A DNA stretch of 15,667 bases from an uncultured Flavobacteriales bacterium (GCA_937925525.1 CALALS010000244.1:1-15667), one strand, 5' to 3'. Counted from the stretch's first letter, positions 1-7,088 are shown. Numbers and translations: made by a program. The notes: generated from the letters alone by a model not told the origin.

Positions 1-63
1 CTCATTTCAAAATCGGAAAATAAAAAAGAAACAATTCGCCAAATTTTTCAACAATTACAATAA
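1..63 (+). CDS. 3' end of an upstream gene, possibly thiE
   Basis: An open frame enters from the left edge and ends at TAA 61-63, leaving only the last 20 residues (reading LISKSENKKETIRQIFQQLQ). This tail has no diagnostic motif. The gene lies 29 bases before thiG on the same strand, and in Bacteroidota thiamin operons thiE (thiamin-phosphate synthase) often precedes thiG, so thiE is a guess from context only. A different thiamin gene or an unrelated protein is equally compatible with what is visible. Confidence 0.45.
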   Translation, partial: LISKSENKKETIRQIFQQLQ

Positions 64-80
64 TCTTCACTCATTAACTT

Positions 81-88
81 TACCTTTG
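81..88 (+). promoter_or_regulatory. Putative thiG -7 element (TAnnTTTG)
   Basis: TACCTTTG is a perfect match to the Bacteroidota -7 consensus. It ends four bases before the thiG GTG. Starts normally fall about 4-6 bases beyond this element, so a transcript from here would begin at or beside the start codon. I see no convincing TTTG or TTG near -33, so this may be a weak internal promoter or a chance match inside an operon. Confidence 0.45.
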
Positions 89-92
89 TAAG

Positions 93-863
93 GTGGAAAA
101 GTTAGTTATTGCAAATAAAGAATTTGAATCAAGATTATTCTTAGGAACGGGTAAATTTTCATCCTATGATTTAATGGAAAAATCCATTCTTTCATCCGCT
201 TCAGAGCTAGTAACCGTTGCATTAAAAAGAGTAAATCTTACTGAAGGAGAAAACGACACTATTTTATCTCATTTACAACATTCTCACATTAATTTACTTC
301 CCAACACATCAGGTGTGAGAAATGCCAAAGAAGCTGTTTTTGCTGCTGAATTAGCAAGAGAAGCATTAGAAACAAATTGGCTGAAACTAGAAATTCATCC
401 AGACCCTAAATACCTTTTGCCTGACCCCATTGAAACATTAAAAGCTGCGGAAGAATTAGTAAAAAAAGGATTTATTGTTTTACCTTACATTAATGCTGAC
501 CCTGTAATTTGTAAACGATTGGAAGATGTGGGAACTGCAGCAGTTATGCCTTTGGGTTCACCTATTGGCACTAATAAAGGTTTAGAAACCTTGGCAATGC
601 TAAAAATCATTATTGCACAAAGTAACATTCCTGTGGTAATTGATGCCGGAATTGGTAGCCCGTCACATGCGGCACAAGCTATGGAAATTGGTGCAGATGC
701 CGTTTTGGTAAATACAGCTATTGCAGTTTCTCAAAATCCTGTAGAAATGGCAGAAGCATTTAAACTGGCTACTATTGCAGGAAGAATGGCCTATGAGGCA
801 AAACTTGGAAAAGTAAACGAAAAAGCGGAAGCTAGCAGCCCATTAACTTCGTTTTTATCTTAG
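93..863 (+). CDS. thiG: Thiazole synthase ThiG
   Basis: ThiG forms the thiazole phosphate ring of thiamin in the cytoplasm. It condenses 1-deoxy-D-xylulose 5-phosphate, dehydroglycine (supplied here by ThiH) and ThiS-thiocarboxylate. The 256-residue length is normal for this TIM-barrel family. Visible family features are the N-terminal FLGTGKFSS segment (residues 16-24), the Schiff-base lysine in WLKLEIHPD (K98), and the phosphate-binding PLGSPIGTNKGL and GIGSPSHAAQAMEIGADAVLVNTAIA segments. The start is GTG at 93: the protein then begins VEKLVIANKEF, which aligns with the usual ThiG N-terminus, and no ATG occurs until well into the fold. Its usual partner thiH follows, but is separated from it by a four-helix-bundle gene. 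Identification is secure. Confidence 0.96.
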   Translation: MEKLVIANKEFESRLFLGTGKFSSYDLMEKSILSSASELVTVALKRVNLTEGENDTILSHLQHSHINLLPNTSGVRNAKEAVFAAELAREALETNWLKLEIHPDPKYLLPDPIETLKAAEELVKKGFIVLPYINADPVICKRLEDVGTAAVMPLGSPIGTNKGLETLAMLKIIIAQSNIPVVIDAGIGSPSHAAQAMEIGADAVLVNTAIAVSQNPVEMAEAFKLATIAGRMAYEAKLGKVNEKAEASSPLTSFLS

Positions 864-865
864 GG

Positions 866-893
866 ATTTGAGAAGTGAGATATGAGTTGTGAG
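866..893 (+). repeat. Left heptamer array (4 units, consensus about ATDTGAG)
   Basis: Four consecutive seven-base units read ATTTGAG (866-872), AAGTGAG (873-879), ATATGAG (880-886) and TTGTGAG (887-893). The TGAG core is kept in all four and the first three bases vary. The array fills most of the 45 bases between the thiG stop and the next start codon, and it is complementary to the right array at 1276-1318. Confidence 0.75.
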
Positions 894-908
894 ATTAACT
901 AGAAAATT

Positions 909-1262
909 ATGATTGCATATAAGAAATTAGACGTTTGGAGAAAATCTCATGAATTAACATTAGGGGTTTATAACCTAACTAAACAATTTCCAAAAGATGA
1001 GACGTATGGGCTTACTTCTCAAATAAGAAGGGCTTCTGCATCTATTTCCACCAATATAGTTGAAGGAGCTTCGTACAAATCACAAAAAGAATTTGGTAGA
1101 TTTTTACAAATCGCAATAGGTTCAGCATCTGAAGTAGAATACCAACTTGAGTTGGCAAAAGATTTAAAATATATTTCTGAAATTCAATACAAAGAGTTTT
1201 CAGAGAAAATAGTAATAGTAAGAAAAATGCTGATTTCACTTTCTAAATCACTAAAAAAATGA
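909..1262 (+). CDS. Four-helix-bundle protein, S23/23S rRNA intervening-sequence family
   Basis: This 117-residue protein has the hallmark N-terminus of the family (PF05635/TIGR02436 type): LDVWRKSHELTLGVYNLTKQFP (residues 8-29), then YGLTSQIRRASASISTNIVEGAS (residues 33-55), and two further amphipathic helices to the lysine-rich end. Length is typical. The molecular role is not established. Relatives are encoded inside 23S rRNA intervening sequences, and the accessory Avd protein of diversity-generating retroelements has a similar fold and binds nucleic acid; no reverse transcriptase is visible here. The gene is unrelated to thiamin synthesis yet lies between thiG and thiH. Its TGA overlaps the thiH ATG in the arrangement ATGA (1259-1262), so thiH is probably translationally coupled to it. 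Inverted heptamer arrays flank it. Confidence 0.9.
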   Translation: MIAYKKLDVWRKSHELTLGVYNLTKQFPKDETYGLTSQIRRASASISTNIVEGASYKSQKEFGRFLQIAIGSASEVEYQLELAKDLKYISEIQYKEFSEKIVIVRKMLISLSKSLKK

Positions 1263-2401
1263 AAGTAAAACCAAACTCACAATCTCAAATCTCATATCCC
1301 ACATCCCACATCTCACACCTTAATTGGGACACCGTAAAAAATTCCATCTACTCCAAAACCGCTACTGATGTTGAAATTGCCTTAAACAGCCCCAACCCAA
1401 CATTAGAAGACTTTAAAGCACTCCTCTCTCCTGCTGCCGAAAACTATTTGGAAGAAATGGCTCAAAAAAGTCAATACCTTACCAAAGAACGATTTGGCAA
1501 CACCATTCAAATGTATATTCCGTTTTATTTGAGTAATGAATGCCAGAATATTTGCACCTATTGTGGTTTTAGTTTAGATGTAAAAATTCCAAGAAAAACA
1601 TTAACTGATAGTGAAATTATTGAAGAAGCAAAAGCCATTAAAAAACTTGGATACGACCATGTTTTATTAGTTACCGGTGAAGCCAACAAAACAGTAGGAG
1701 TTGATTATTTAAAAAATGCCATTCGATTAATTAAACCTTATTTTTCGCAAATATCTATTGAAGTTCAACCTCTGGAAACGGAAGAATACCAAGCTTTGGT
1801 AGAAGAAGGATTGCATGCCGTTTTAGTTTATCAAGAAACCTATCACAAAGAAAATTACAAGCTTCATCATCCTAAAGGAAAAAAATCGAATTACGAATAC
1901 CGACTAGAAACACCTGAAAGGTTGGGCAAAGCAGGAATTCATAAAATGGGCTTGGGCATTTTAATTGGTTTGGAAGACTGGCGCACCGACTCCTTTTTTT
2001 GTGCGGCACATTTGAACTATTTAGAAAAGAAATTTTGGCAAACCCGCTATTCTATTTCTTTCCCGAGATTGCGACCACATGCAGGCGGAACCGAACTAAA
2101 ATCGGTGATAACCGATAAACAATTAGTACAACTTATTTGTGCTTATCGAATTTTTAACCAGGAGCTAGAGCTAAGCATGAGCACCAGAGAATCAGAAAAC
2201 TTTAGAAACAATATTATTAAACTGGGCATCACCTCTATTAGCGCAGATTCTAAAACCGAACCGGGCGGCTACAACCAGCCCAAAGAAGCCTTAGAGCAGT
2301 TTGAAATTGACGACAAACGCTCTACCCAAGAATTTACCAACATTATTAAACAACAAGGCTACGAACCCGTTTTTAAAGATTGGGACAAAGTGTTGCAGTA
2401 A
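1259..2401 (+). CDS. thiH: 2-iminoacetate synthase ThiH (tyrosine lyase)
   Basis: ThiH is a radical-SAM enzyme that cleaves tyrosine to p-cresol and 2-iminoacetate (dehydroglycine), the glycine-derived input for ThiG. The 4Fe-4S binding motif CQNICTYC is at residues 95-102 (C95, C99, C102), after the family segment YIPFYLSNE. The C-terminal region carries SFPRLRPHAGG and STRESENFRNN, typical of ThiH. The 380-residue length is close to the E. coli enzyme, but the stretch before the conserved NWD (W23) is about ten residues longer. Residues 7-20 are encoded by the right heptamer array of the preceding element. No in-frame ATG, GTG or TTG lies in the next 80 bases, so the start at 1259 is the only good one. 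It overlaps the previous stop by four bases. Confidence 0.95.
   Translation: MKVKPNSQSQISYPTSHISHLNWDTVKNSIYSKTATDVEIALNSPNPTLEDFKALLSPAAENYLEEMAQKSQYLTKERFGNTIQMYIPFYLSNECQNICTYCGFSLDVKIPRKTLTDSEIIEEAKAIKKLGYDHVLLVTGEANKTVGVDYLKNAIRLIKPYFSQISIEVQPLETEEYQALVEEGLHAVLVYQETYHKENYKLHHPKGKKSNYEYRLETPERLGKAGIHKMGLGILIGLEDWRTDSFFCAAHLNYLEKKFWQTRYSISFPRLRPHAGGTELKSVITDKQLVQLICAYRIFNQELELSMSTRESENFRNNIIKLGITSISADSKTEPGGYNQPKEALEQFEIDDKRSTQEFTNIIKQQGYEPVFKDWDKVLQ
1276..1318 (-). repeat. Right heptamer array (6 inverted units) inside thiH
   Basis: On the plus strand the units are CTCACAA (1276-1282), one extra T, CTCAAAT (1284-1290), CTCATAT (1291-1297), CCCACAT (1298-1304), CCCACAT (1305-1311) and CTCACAC (1312-1318). 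They are inverted copies of the left array. The array lies wholly within the thiH reading frame and stops exactly before codon 21, where recognisable ThiH sequence (LNWD) starts. It encodes a Ser/Gln/His-rich peptide unlike anything conserved in the family. Confidence 0.75.
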
Positions 2402-2457
2402 AAATTATTCCTTAAAATTTTAGTATTTTCCAAAAACAAACTAACTTGCAATAACTT

Positions 2458-2757
2458 ATGCTAAAGCAAATTGAAACTTACTTTAGCTTTTTGTTGTGTT
2501 TAATTAAAAAGAGGAACAAGCAAATGATCCTACTTCAAGCGATGATGTTCTTTCCAGTTTTCATCATCTTGATTCTTGTATTTGTCTTCTTTGCTGTTTT
2601 CCTGATAAGCAAAGTGGTTAACGCTATTCTTGAAATAATCAGGAAAGATCACGCGATAAAATTAAATAGCTTGAGGATTGCAACCTTAGTCACAGCTATA
2701 ACTCTTTTGGGTTTAATAATTTGGCTTAAGTTGTCTGAAGGAAATTGGATTAATTAA
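2458..2757 (+). CDS. Small membrane protein of unknown function
   Basis: I do not recognise this 99-residue protein. It shows a short amphipathic N-terminus followed by KKRNK, a strongly hydrophobic segment at about residues 23-51 (rich in I, L, V and F), a charged stretch EIIRKDHAIKLNS at about 59-71, and a second hydrophobic segment at about 72-90. By the positive-inside rule the basic stretches before each helix suggest that loop and N-terminus are cytoplasmic, though this is a rough reading. It lies 56 bases after thiH and 70 bases before miaE on the same strand. There is no clear promoter in the gap before it, so it may be read through from the thiamin operon. Composition resembles a genuine membrane gene, and nothing overlaps it on either strand. 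Confidence 0.65.
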   Translation: MLKQIETYFSFLLCLIKKRNKQMILLQAMMFFPVFIILILVFVFFAVFLISKVVNAILEIIRKDHAIKLNSLRIATLVTAITLLGLIIWLKLSEGNWIN

Positions 2758-2815
2758 AAACTACACACAACAACGAATATTTGCAATCTTCTAAACTCCT
2801 AATTTCCAAAAAAGC

Positions 2816-2823
2816 TATCTTTG
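2816..2823 (+). promoter_or_regulatory. miaE -7 element (TATCTTTG)
   Basis: TATCTTTG is a perfect TAnnTTTG element ending four bases before the miaE ATG. The expected transcription start coincides with the start codon, so the mRNA would be leaderless or nearly so. No good -33 TTTG is present at the usual spacing; the nearest, at 2780-2783, is 32 bases away. Confidence 0.6.
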
Positions 2824-2827
2824 GGGC

Positions 2828-3409
2828 ATGCTTAAACTAAAACTTCCTACCGACCCCAGATGGGTAAACATTGCGGAAAAGAACATTGAAGAAATTCTTA
2901 CCGACCATGCGTATTGCGAGCAAAAAGCAGCTTCCAATGCCATTACCATTATGGTAAAAAGTTGTGACTATCCTGAAATTGTGAGAGAAATGTCAGAACT
3001 TGCCCGTGAAGAACTAGAACATTTTGAGCAAGTGCTAGATAAACTGGCAGAACGCAATTTAAAGTTAGGAAAAGAAAGAAGAGATGATTACATCCATGAT
3101 TTGCTCAACTTTATACAAAGAGACGGTGATCGAAACACCGCTTTAGTAGAACGCTTGCTTTTTGCTGCCATGATAGAAGCCAGAAGCTGTGAGCGTTTTA
3201 AAGTATTATCTGAAAATATTTCAGACCCTGAATTAGCCAAATGGTATCATGAATTAATGATTTCAGAAGCCAACCATTATACCTTATTTATAAAGTTGGC
3301 TAAAAAGTATTCCGAGCGAGTAGATGTAGATAAGCGCTGGAAAGAATTTTTAGAATACGAAGGAAAAATCATTCAGAAGTACGGCAAAAAAGAAACCATT
3401 CACGGCTAA
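2828..3409 (+). CDS. miaE: tRNA-(ms2io6A)-hydroxylase MiaE
   Basis: MiaE is an oxygen-dependent non-haem diiron monooxygenase. It hydroxylates the isopentenyl side chain of 2-methylthio-N6-isopentenyladenosine at position 37 of tRNAs reading UNN codons. The ferritin-like helical fold shows the expected metal ligands: E31 (in YCEQKAAS), E62 and H65 (ELEHF), E117 (MIEARSCERF), and E147 with H150 (ISEANHY). The 193-residue length fits the Bacteroidota form, which is shorter than the Salmonella protein. The ATG at 2828 is four bases from a perfect -7 element, so translation may begin at the very 5' end of the mRNA. The 3' end overlaps the convergent sulP gene by four bases. Its presence implies that the organism meets oxygen. 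Confidence 0.93.
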   Translation: MLKLKLPTDPRWVNIAEKNIEEILTDHAYCEQKAASNAITIMVKSCDYPEIVREMSELAREELEHFEQVLDKLAERNLKLGKERRDDYIHDLLNFIQRDGDRNTALVERLLFAAMIEARSCERFKVLSENISDPELAKWYHELMISEANHYTLFIKLAKKYSERVDVDKRWKEFLEYEGKIIQKYGKKETIHG

Positions 3410-4989
3410 GCTTTTGCCATTACATGATATTCCGGGTCATCTTCGCTTTTCTCAATTACATTTGCCAAAGTAGGTGATGCTTTTACCATTAGCCGCTGGC
3501 ACTCATCACTCAAATGCTTTATGCGTATATTTTTTCCTTTGGCGTTATAGCGTTCTACCAAATTAAACAACGCCTCCAAAGCAGAATGGTCGGAAACTCT
3601 TGATTCTAAAAAGTCAATTTCCACATTTTCAGGGTCATTATTTACATCAAACTTGCTGTTAAAAGCTTGTATGCTTCCAAAAAACAACGGGCCGAAAATT
3701 TCGTACACCTTTGTACCATCTTCTTTTACATGTTTTCTTGCACGAATGCGCTTGGCATTTTCCCAAGAGAAAACCAATGCACTCATAATTACCCCTGAAA
3801 TAACCGCAATGGCCAAATCAAAAATTACGGTTAAAGAAGAAACGGCTATTAACACCACCACATCACTAATCGGTATTTTATGTAAAATTCTAAAGCTACT
3901 CCAGGCAAACGTTCCGATTACCACCATAAACATCACTCCTACCAAAGCAGCAATTGGTACTTGCTCAATTAAACCAGAGGCAAATAATATAAAAGCTAAT
4001 AGCGCCAAAGCAGCCGTAATTCCTGAAAGTCTGGTTCTACCGCCACTTTTAATATTTATAATTGATTGTCCTATCATGGCACAACCGCCCATTCCACCAA
4101 ACAAACCCGTTACAATATTAGCTCCGCCTTGTGCTAAACACTCTCTGTTTGAATTTCCCCTTGTTTCCGTTAATTCATCTACCAAATTTAAGGTCATCAA
4201 AGATTCTATTAAGCCTATTGCGGCAAGAATAAGCGCATAAGGAAAAATAAACTTTAAAGTATCCCAATTCATGGGTATTTTGTTAAAAATATCAAACTGA
4301 AATTGAGGCAGCCCACCTTTCAATCCTTCTCCTCCTCCATCTCTTATAAAACTTCCAACTGTTGCTACATCCATATTTCCAAAAATAGCAATGGCAGACA
4401 CTACTAAAATAGCTATTAAAGCTTCGGGCAGTTTTTTACTCAACTTTGGTAAACCAAACATAATGAGCATAGTTAGCCCCACTAAACCAAGCATAATAAA
4501 AAGCTGAGTGCCTTGCATCCACACTTTTTCTCCACCAACCACTTCTTTAAACATTCCCAGTTGAGATAAGAAAATTACAATTGCCAGACCATTTACAAAT
4601 CCCATCATTACCGGGTGAGGAATCAACCGCACAAACTTTCCAAGTTTAAACACTCCCGCCAACATTTGAATTACCCCCATTAAAATAACGGTCGCAAAAA
4701 GATAATAAAGACCTAACTCCTCTCCTTCTTGCCCCATAGCGTTTCCTTCAGCCACCAAGCTTACCATAACTACAGCCAAAGCACCTGTTGCTCCGCTAAT
4801 CATTCCCGGTCGTCCGCCAAAAACTGATGTAATTAAGCCAATCATAAAAGCAGCGTATAGCCCTACTAGTGGGTCAACTCCTGCCACAAAGGCAAAAGCA
4901 ACCGCTTCGGGCACTAATGCTAAAGCAACAGTCAACCCACTCAACACATCATTTTTCACGTTTGCTCTTCGCTTTAAAATAAAATTCAC
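3406..4989 (-). CDS. SulP-family anion transporter with C-terminal STAS domain
   Basis: This is an inner-membrane transporter of the SulP/SLC26 family; members carry sulfate, bicarbonate or other anions, and the substrate cannot be told from sequence. The membrane domain includes the conserved LALVPEAVAFAFVAGVDPLVGLYAAF region, GGRPGMISGATGA, and GLFGGMGGCAMIGQSIIN. A cytoplasmic STAS domain follows at about residues 427-515 (EIFGPLFFGSIQAF to the DHSALEALFNLV region). I place the start at GTG 4989 (527 aa). The open frame extends to a TTG at 5043, but that TTG is part of the -33 element of a consensus promoter whose -7 lies at 5014-5021, so it would not be transcribed. A second GTG at 4959 is also possible. 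The gene converges on miaE and diverges from ligA. Confidence 0.92.
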   Translation of the reverse strand: MNFILKRRANVKNDVLSGLTVALALVPEAVAFAFVAGVDPLVGLYAAFMIGLITSVFGGRPGMISGATGALAVVMVSLVAEGNAMGQEGEELGLYYLFATVILMGVIQMLAGVFKLGKFVRLIPHPVMMGFVNGLAIVIFLSQLGMFKEVVGGEKVWMQGTQLFIMLGLVGLTMLIMFGLPKLSKKLPEALIAILVVSAIAIFGNMDVATVGSFIRDGGGEGLKGGLPQFQFDIFNKIPMNWDTLKFIFPYALILAAIGLIESLMTLNLVDELTETRGNSNRECLAQGGANIVTGLFGGMGGCAMIGQSIINIKSGGRTRLSGITAALALLAFILFASGLIEQVPIAALVGVMFMVVIGTFAWSSFRILHKIPISDVVVLIAVSSLTVIFDLAIAVISGVIMSALVFSWENAKRIRARKHVKEDGTKVYEIFGPLFFGSIQAFNSKFDVNNDPENVEIDFLESRVSDHSALEALFNLVERYNAKGKNIRIKHLSDECQRLMVKASPTLANVIEKSEDDPEYHVMAKA

Positions 4990-5013
4990 TCTTCCTGTAT
5001 TTTTTAAGGGGCG

Positions 5014-5044
5014 CAAAGCTAAAGGTTTTATCTTCCCTTCCAAA
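5014..5044 (-). promoter_or_regulatory. sulP promoter (TTTG-N19-TAGCTTTG)
   Basis: On the minus strand, TTTG (5044-5041) is followed after 19 bases by TAGCTTTG (5021-5014), a full match to the Bacteroidota -33/-7 consensus. The predicted transcription start is near 5009, leaving a leader of about 20 bases to the GTG at 4989. This rules out the TTG at 5043 as a translation start. The ligA promoter overlaps it on the other strand. Confidence 0.75.
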
Positions 5045-5047
5045 TCT

Positions 5048-5055
5048 TATCTTTG
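5048..5055 (+). promoter_or_regulatory. ligA -7 element (TATCTTTG)
   Basis: TATCTTTG is a perfect -7 element. It predicts a start near 5060, which would remove or truncate the first ATG (5058) and leave the ATG at 5076 with a leader of roughly 15 bases. The matching -33 region (about 5024-5029, GGTTTT) is poor and falls inside the sulP promoter. Confidence 0.65.
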
Positions 5056-5075
5056 CAATGGTTCAAAAAAATAGC

Positions 5076-7088
5076 ATGGAATCAGCTCAAGCTCAAAAAA
5101 GAATTAATGAATTAACTGATGAATTAAATCAGCACAACTACAATTATTATGTATTGTCAAATCCTGTTATTTCTGATTATGAGTTTGATATTCTGTTAAA
5201 AGAATTACAAGATTTAGAAGCTAAATTTCCTCAATTTGCCGACCCCAATTCTCCTACTAAAAGAGTAGGTGGTGACATTACCAAAAACTTTGAAACAGTG
5301 ACGCATAAATATCCTATGATGTCGCTTAGCAACACCTATAGCAAAGAAGAGTTGATTGATTTTGAAAACAGAATTAAAAAATTGGTAGACGGAGAAATAG
5401 AATATGTGTGTGAATTAAAATATGATGGAGTGGCAATCGGAATTACCTATGAAGACGGGAAATTTGTGAGAGCCATTACAAGAGGTGATGGTGAAAAAGG
5501 GGAAGACATAAGTGCCAATGTAAAAACCATTAAATCAATTCCACTAAGACTAAAGGGTGATTACCCAAAAAGCATTGAAATTAGAGGAGAAATATTTTTT
5601 CCGAGAAGCGGTTTTGACAAACTCAACCAAGAGCGTGAAGAATTAGGTGAGCCAACATTTGCCAATCCGAGAAATACTGCATCAGGAACACTCAAAATGC
5701 AGGATTCATCAGTGGTTGCTTCAAGAGAATTAGATTGCTATCTATATTTTTTACTGGGTGAAGACCTTCCGTTTAATTCGCATTACGAAAACATTACCAA
5801 AGCTGCAGAGTGGAATTTTAAAGTTCCTTCTCCCCAAAAAAACATGATTACAAAATGTAAAAACATTGATGAAATTATTGCTTTTGTTGACTATTGGGAT
5901 AAAAACAGGTACGATTTAGGTTTTGATATTGACGGTATAGTTGTAAAAGTGAATGATTACCAAAAACAAGAAGAATTAGGTTTTACTTCTAAATCACCTA
6001 GATGGGCAGTTGCTTATAAATTTAAGGCAGAAACTGTTTCTACCACATTAAATGAAGTTACTTATCAGGTTGGCAGAACAGGCGCCATAACTCCTGTCGC
6101 AAACCTTGAACCTGTTTTATTGGCAGGAACTACCGTAAAAAGAGCATCACTGCATAATGCAGACCAAATAGAAAAACTTGACCTACACGAAAAGGATGTT
6201 GTATTTGTTGAGAAAGGAGGAGAAATAATTCCAAAAATAGTTGGTGTAGATGTTTCTAAAAGAAAACCTGAGAGCCAAAAAATTGAATACATTACTCACT
6301 GTCCTGAATGTAATACAAGACTTATCAGAAAAGAAGGTGAAGCGGTCCACTTTTGTCCTAACGAAACCGGTTGTCCGCCTCAAATTAAAGGCAGAATGCA
6401 ACATTTCATTAGCAGAAAAGCCATGGACATTGAGGGTTTGGGAGAAGAAACAATTGAACAGTTATATAACGAAGGTTTAATTTCTTCCATTCAGGATATT
6501 TATACACTTACTGCAGAACAGCTTCTTCCATTGGAAAGAATGGCAGAAAAATCTGTAAATAATATGTTGGAAGGAATTGAAAAATCAAAAGAAATTCCAT
6601 TTGAAAGAGTTTTGTTTGCTATTGGCATAAGATATGTAGGCGAAAAAGTTGCAAAAAAATTAGCTCGTCATTTTAAAAAAATCCACAATATCATGAATGC
6701 TTCAAAAGAAGAATTGATAGAAGCAGATGAAATTGGAGAAAAAATTGCCGACAGTATTCTTCTTTATTTCCAAAATGAAAAAAACAAAGAAATGATAAAT
6801 GCACTTATTCAGCATGGCTTGCAATTTGAAATTGTTGAACAAGAAGGTGCTAGTGATAAATTCAAAGGTCAAACATTTGTTGTATCAGGTGTTTTTACTG
6901 ACTTTTCAAGAGATGAGTTAAAGAAAATTATTGAGTTAAATGGTGGAAAAGTTTCCGGTTCTATTTCAAGTAAAACAAACTACTTAGTGGCAGGCGAAAA
7001 TATGGGGCCGAGCAAAAAAGAAAAAGCTGAAAAGCTTAAAATACCTATGATATCTGAACAAGAATTTAAAGCACTACTTTCAAACTGA
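5076..7088 (+). CDS. ligA: NAD-dependent DNA ligase LigA
   Basis: LigA seals nicks during replication and repair using NAD+. Domains appear in the family order: Ia with HNYNYYVLSNPVISDYEFD; the adenylation domain with the nucleophile lysine in CELKYDGVAI; the OB fold; a four-cysteine zinc finger (C409, C412, C427, C433); a helix-hairpin-helix region; and a C-terminal BRCT domain (about 600-670, FKGQTFVVSGVF onward). I chose ATG 5076 (670 aa) over the in-frame ATG at 5058 for two reasons. The -7 promoter element places the transcription start at about 5060. The shorter form also puts the active-site lysine at K115, as in the 671-residue E. coli enzyme. It is divergent from sulP, and its stop overlaps the proposed CTG start of the next gene. 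Confidence 0.97.
   Translation: MESAQAQKRINELTDELNQHNYNYYVLSNPVISDYEFDILLKELQDLEAKFPQFADPNSPTKRVGGDITKNFETVTHKYPMMSLSNTYSKEELIDFENRIKKLVDGEIEYVCELKYDGVAIGITYEDGKFVRAITRGDGEKGEDISANVKTIKSIPLRLKGDYPKSIEIRGEIFFPRSGFDKLNQEREELGEPTFANPRNTASGTLKMQDSSVVASRELDCYLYFLLGEDLPFNSHYENITKAAEWNFKVPSPQKNMITKCKNIDEIIAFVDYWDKNRYDLGFDIDGIVVKVNDYQKQEELGFTSKSPRWAVAYKFKAETVSTTLNEVTYQVGRTGAITPVANLEPVLLAGTTVKRASLHNADQIEKLDLHEKDVVFVEKGGEIIPKIVGVDVSKRKPESQKIEYITHCPECNTRLIRKEGEAVHFCPNETGCPPQIKGRMQHFISRKAMDIEGLGEETIEQLYNEGLISSIQDIYTLTAEQLLPLERMAEKSVNNMLEGIEKSKEIPFERVLFAIGIRYVGEKVAKKLARHFKKIHNIMNASKEELIEADEIGEKIADSILLYFQNEKNKEMINALIQHGLQFEIVEQEGASDKFKGQTFVVSGVFTDFSRDELKKIIELNGGKVSGSISSKTNYLVAGENMGPSKKEKAEKLKIPMISEQEFKALLSN

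Larger units (their letters stand above)
863..1318 (+). mobile_element. IVS-like element: four-helix-bundle gene between inverted heptamer arrays
   Basis: This unit starts at the last base of the thiG stop codon and ends inside thiH. It consists of a left heptamer array, a four-helix-bundle ORF of the S23/IVP family, and an inverted right heptamer array. Bases 863-893 match the reverse complement of 1276-1307 at 26 of 32 aligned positions, so the transcript could fold into a long imperfect stem with the ORF in the loop. Established knowledge: intervening sequences of bacterial 23S rRNA carry this protein family inside such a stem. That this copy is an inserted element in a protein operon is my inference. 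A CTTA tetramer flanks it (859-862 and 1319-1322), which could be a short target duplication or chance. No transposase is encoded. Confidence 0.5.

Noticed and set aside
61..92. Possible TPP riboswitch before thiG
   Set aside because: The gap is only 29 bases, far too short for a thi-box. If one exists it is at the head of the operon, outside the window.
859..1322. CTTA direct repeat as a target-site duplication
   Set aside because: A four-base match is weak evidence by itself and could be chance; it is mentioned in the element entry but not claimed.
3653..4240. 195-codon open frame on the plus strand inside sulP
   Set aside because: It is antisense to well-conserved SulP transmembrane sequence, has no family features, and reads as a low-complexity mirror of the transporter.
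5043..5043. TTG on the minus strand as the sulP start (18 extra residues)
   Set aside because: It lies in the -33 TTTG of a full consensus promoter; the transcript would begin near 5009, downstream of it.
5058..5075. First in-frame ATG of ligA
   Set aside because: It is three bases after the -7 element. The ATG at 5076 places the active-site lysine at K115 and gives the normal length.
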